Assembly: GCA_902803695.1 (NCBI GenBank)
Contig: CADCQX010000012.1
Location: 1 to 8,014 of the forward strand
Length of the DNA stretch: 8,014 nucleotides
Direction: 5' to 3'
DNA from: Oscillospiraceae bacterium
Lineage (GTDB): Bacteria; Bacillota; Clostridia; Saccharofermentanales; Saccharofermentanaceae
Shown here: in pieces, positions 6,711 through 8,014 of the stretch
How the letters are laid out: each line of letters opens with the position of its first letter
Position numbering within the stretch: the stretch's first letter is position 1
The notes under the pieces: generated by a model
Seen by the model: only the letters and a program-made list of their open reading frames with translations
Databases searched by the model: none
What the model was told of the DNA's origin: nothing
Position numbers and translations under genes: made by a program

Positions 6711-6728
6711 GGTAACTTTTTGGTTACT
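6711..6728. promoter_or_regulatory. Putative repressor operator, upstream copy
   Basis: GGTAACTTTTTGGTTACT matches the other operator at 13 of 18 positions; all differences fall in the central five bases (TTTTT against CAAAC). The arms GTAAC and GTTAC are inverted repeats. It sits 8 bp upstream of the -35 box. Its centre is 63 bp from that of the other copy, about six helical turns, so two dimers would lie on the same face of the DNA. Confidence 0.72.
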
Positions 6729-6743
6729 ACTCAAAAATCCCAC

Positions 6744-6776
6744 AAAAAAAGACCTCTGCATACTTGCAAAGGTCTT
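6744..6776 (-). terminator. Intrinsic terminator of the surface lipoprotein gene
   Basis: AAGACCT (6749-6755) pairs with AGGTCTT (6770-6776). After one mismatch the stem continues as TGCA/TGCA with a TACT loop. On the minus strand the stem leads into a run of seven T, the classic Rho-independent design. It starts 8 bases after the stop of the lipoprotein gene and separates it from the downstream repressor operon, whose upstream operator begins about 16 bp further on. Confidence 0.92.
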
Positions 6777-6783
6777 AGTATGT

Positions 6784-7605
6784 TTAATTATCCGATTTAA
6801 AAGTTTCCGTCGTCCACTCCGCATCGAGCAGCTCGTTATTCAATCCCTGGACCGCTTCAAGTTCCCTATCGAAAGCATCAACAGCGTCCTGCTCGGTATA
6901 TATCACATCAGTCATATTCTCACCGCCGGCACCTTCGTAGTAGTAATACTTGGCATCGTCGCTCATCTCATCTTCAGACTCGAGCAAACAAATGAGATTC
7001 ACGCATTTACTCTCGCCATCGTACTTATAGATACCGGCAAAGTGATTTATTGCTCCGCCGGAACCTGCCGCATAAAAATACCCTTCGCCCAGATATTCGA
7101 CATATCTTCTCGACCATCCGGCGAAGACTATCTTATACTCGTCACCGATCATGGTAACAACACCTATTACTTCAACAGTGTCCATATAGACTCCGCCGAT
7201 AATGAGTTCCTCAACTCCGTCCCCGTCTATGTCAAAGAGTATATAGTCTAATTCGGCACTTAACCCTTGCCTCGGAAGTCCTACAACACCGTCCGGAACC
7301 TGCTCTGTTTCGTCGTCAACACCCGGGCCGTAATACCAGGCAGAATCCGGAGCGATCATTGAGGCTTTATAATCTTCAATGAAAGCTCTGTATGGATTTG
7401 ACTCATCATCCACAGTTGTTGCATCCGTTATCTCCGAAGTGGGCGTTGTATCAGCTGACGTTTCTATCGTTGTTGTCTCGCTAACTTCAGTAACAGTTGT
7501 GCCTTCAGTAGCAACAGTTACAGTTTCCTCTACCTGTGAATCGCATCCTGCTATTCCCAGAACAAAACTTAAAGCAATCGTTGCTCCGACTATCTTTCTT
7601 TTCAT
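6784..7605 (-). CDS. Surface lipoprotein with Thr-rich stalk and DxDxDG motif, function unknown
   Basis: Read from the ATG at 7605 this is a 273-residue lipoprotein. The signal peptide MKRKIVGATIALSFVLGIAGC ends in a lipobox with Cys21. Residues 25-66 form a Thr/Glu/Val-rich low-complexity stalk, which would hold the folded part away from the membrane. The outer domain carries DIDGDGVEEL (125-134), a calcium-loop-like D-x-D-x-D-G motif common in clostridial lipoproteins of unknown role. I see no catalytic motif. The start at 7605 is preferred because AGAGGGG lies 7 bases upstream and the signal peptide then begins with MKRK. An in-frame ATG at 7623 would add six residues and would overlap the upstream stop as ATGA, so coupling from there cannot be excluded. 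A strong terminator follows the stop codon. It is paired with the small membrane protein upstream. Confidence 0.85.
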   Translation of the reverse strand: MKRKIVGATIALSFVLGIAGCDSQVEETVTVATEGTTVTEVSETTTIETSADTTPTSEITDATTVDDESNPYRAFIEDYKASMIAPDSAWYYGPGVDDETEQVPDGVVGLPRQGLSAELDYILFDIDGDGVEELIIGGVYMDTVEVIGVVTMIGDEYKIVFAGWSRRYVEYLGEGYFYAAGSGGAINHFAGIYKYDGESKCVNLICLLESEDEMSDDAKYYYYEGAGGENMTDVIYTEQDAVDAFDRELEAVQGLNNELLDAEWTTETFKSDN

Positions 7606-7612
7606 ATCTATA

Positions 7613-7619
7613 CCCCTCT
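7613..7619 (-). promoter_or_regulatory. Ribosome binding site favouring the lipoprotein start at 7605
   Basis: On the minus strand this reads AGAGGGG, 7 bases before the ATG at 7605. The alternative ATG at 7623 has only a weaker AGAGAAG close by. This decides for the shorter lipoprotein form, though not conclusively, because 7623 overlaps the preceding stop. Confidence 0.6.
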
Positions 7620-7817
7620 TCATCTTCTCTTCAATCTCAGATAAAAGAACCTGATCATAAGTCCCAGGATCAGTACCAGTACAACTGATGTACCTATTAT
7701 ATTCGTGATATTCACTTTACCCTTGATCACAATGTCATAAGCCTGTGCTGCCGACAGAAAAAGAATAGCCACAAGAAGCACTATCCCCTTTAAGCTTGTT
7801 GCTGTATCCTTGCTCAT
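7620..7817 (-). CDS. Small two-helix membrane protein of unknown function
   Basis: This 65-residue protein consists almost entirely of two membrane helices, about 10-31 and 37-57. They are joined by a short polar loop containing KGKVN, and the protein ends in a basic tail (RLKRR) that should lie in the cytoplasm. I do not recognise a family. The ATG at 7817 is preceded by a G-rich stretch (GGGGGGAAG) that can act as a ribosome binding site at suitable distance. Its TGA stop overlaps an in-frame ATG of the lipoprotein gene (ATGA at 7620-7623), and the preferred lipoprotein start is 18 bases further on, so the two genes are almost certainly cotranscribed and perhaps translationally coupled. The reading frame is supported by this tight linkage and by the clean hydrophobic pattern. 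Confidence 0.72.
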   Translation of the reverse strand: MSKDTATSLKGIVLLVAILFLSAAQAYDIVIKGKVNITNIIGTSVVLVLILGLMIRFFYLRLKRR

Positions 7818-7902
7818 TTATCTTCCCCCCACACCCCAAACTGAGGATTTTTATTTTTTGCTTTCACTACTAATATCGACAAAACAAGTGTGAGGTTTCA
7901 GA

Positions 7903-7931
7903 ATCATACTCATAAATCCTGATCATCAGAA
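7903..7931 (-). promoter_or_regulatory. Candidate promoter of the small membrane protein and lipoprotein pair
   Basis: On the minus strand TATGAT (7903-7908) is a good -10 box, and TTCTGA (7926-7931) lies 17 bp upstream as a weak -35 box matching the consensus at only half its positions. The leader would be about 80 bases. The rest of the stretch from 7818 to 7971 is A/T-rich and I see no gene in it. The call is tentative. Confidence 0.3.
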
Positions 7932-7971
7932 TAACGAAAAAACGAAAGAACCATCCGAAAAACGGCATAAG

Positions 7972-8006
7972 AAAAACCCCGAAACCTTAATGGTATCGGG
8001 GTTTTT
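7972..8006. terminator. Bidirectional-looking terminator at the right edge
   Basis: AAAAACCCCGA (7972-7982) pairs perfectly with TCGGGGTTTTT (7996-8006), an 11-bp stem, followed by one mismatch and an inner ACC/GGT stem. U-runs form on either strand. By analogy with the similar element at 2218-2247 it probably ends a minus-strand gene lying beyond base 8014. In that direction a possible TAA stop sits at 8005-8007, but the reading frame cannot be established from nine bases. Confidence 0.75.
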
Positions 8007-8014
8007 ATCTGGAG

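Noticed and set aside
6670..7251. Plus-strand reading frame of 193 codons.
   Set aside because: It lies opposite the lipoprotein gene and runs through the repressor promoter and the terminator. The minus-strand gene has a signal peptide, ribosome binding site and terminator, so this frame is a shadow.

Overview
The window looks like chromosomal DNA of a low-to-mid GC Gram-positive anaerobe of the Bacillota, most likely class Clostridia. The evidence is strong purine-rich ribosome binding sites, lipoprotein signal peptides ending in a lipobox Cys, sigma-A-type promoters, a BlaI/M56 regulatory pair, and zinc-ribbon sequence of the kind common in these genomes. I cannot name a genus. There are no rRNA or tRNA genes, CRISPR arrays or insertion sequences.

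Left part (1-2150): a plus-strand membrane protein of unknown function, possibly truncated by the window edge, meets three minus-strand genes head-on with a 5-base gap. In transcription order these three are a small membrane-anchored protein, a GNAT acetyltransferase and a GrpB/UPF0157 family protein. A well-formed promoter (2144-2171) sits immediately upstream of the first, so they plausibly form one transcript.

Centre (2218-6730): this is the most interesting part. A minus-strand operon encodes a BlaI/MecI-type repressor, an M56 (BlaR1/MecR1-like) membrane metalloprotease overlapping it by 11 bp, and 24 bp further on an 807-residue GH3 glycoside-hydrolase lipoprotein. The repressor promoter (TTGACT, 17 bp, TATCAT) is bracketed by two near-identical 18-bp inverted repeats with centres 63 bp apart, which look like operators for the repressor. 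The M56 protein has no penicillin-binding sensor domain but a different ~130-residue C-terminal domain. The GH3 enzyme carries an extra ~180-residue C-terminal domain. The layout copies the beta-lactamase induction circuit, with a surface glycosidase as the output gene. Downstream of the GH3 gene is a decayed zinc-ribbon gene fragment that runs into a strong terminator.

Right part (6745-8014): a minus-strand pair encodes a 65-residue two-helix membrane protein and a Thr-rich surface lipoprotein with a DxDxDG motif, ending at a strong terminator. The right edge holds another terminator whose sequence resembles the one after the zinc-ribbon fragment, probably marking the end of a gene outside the window.
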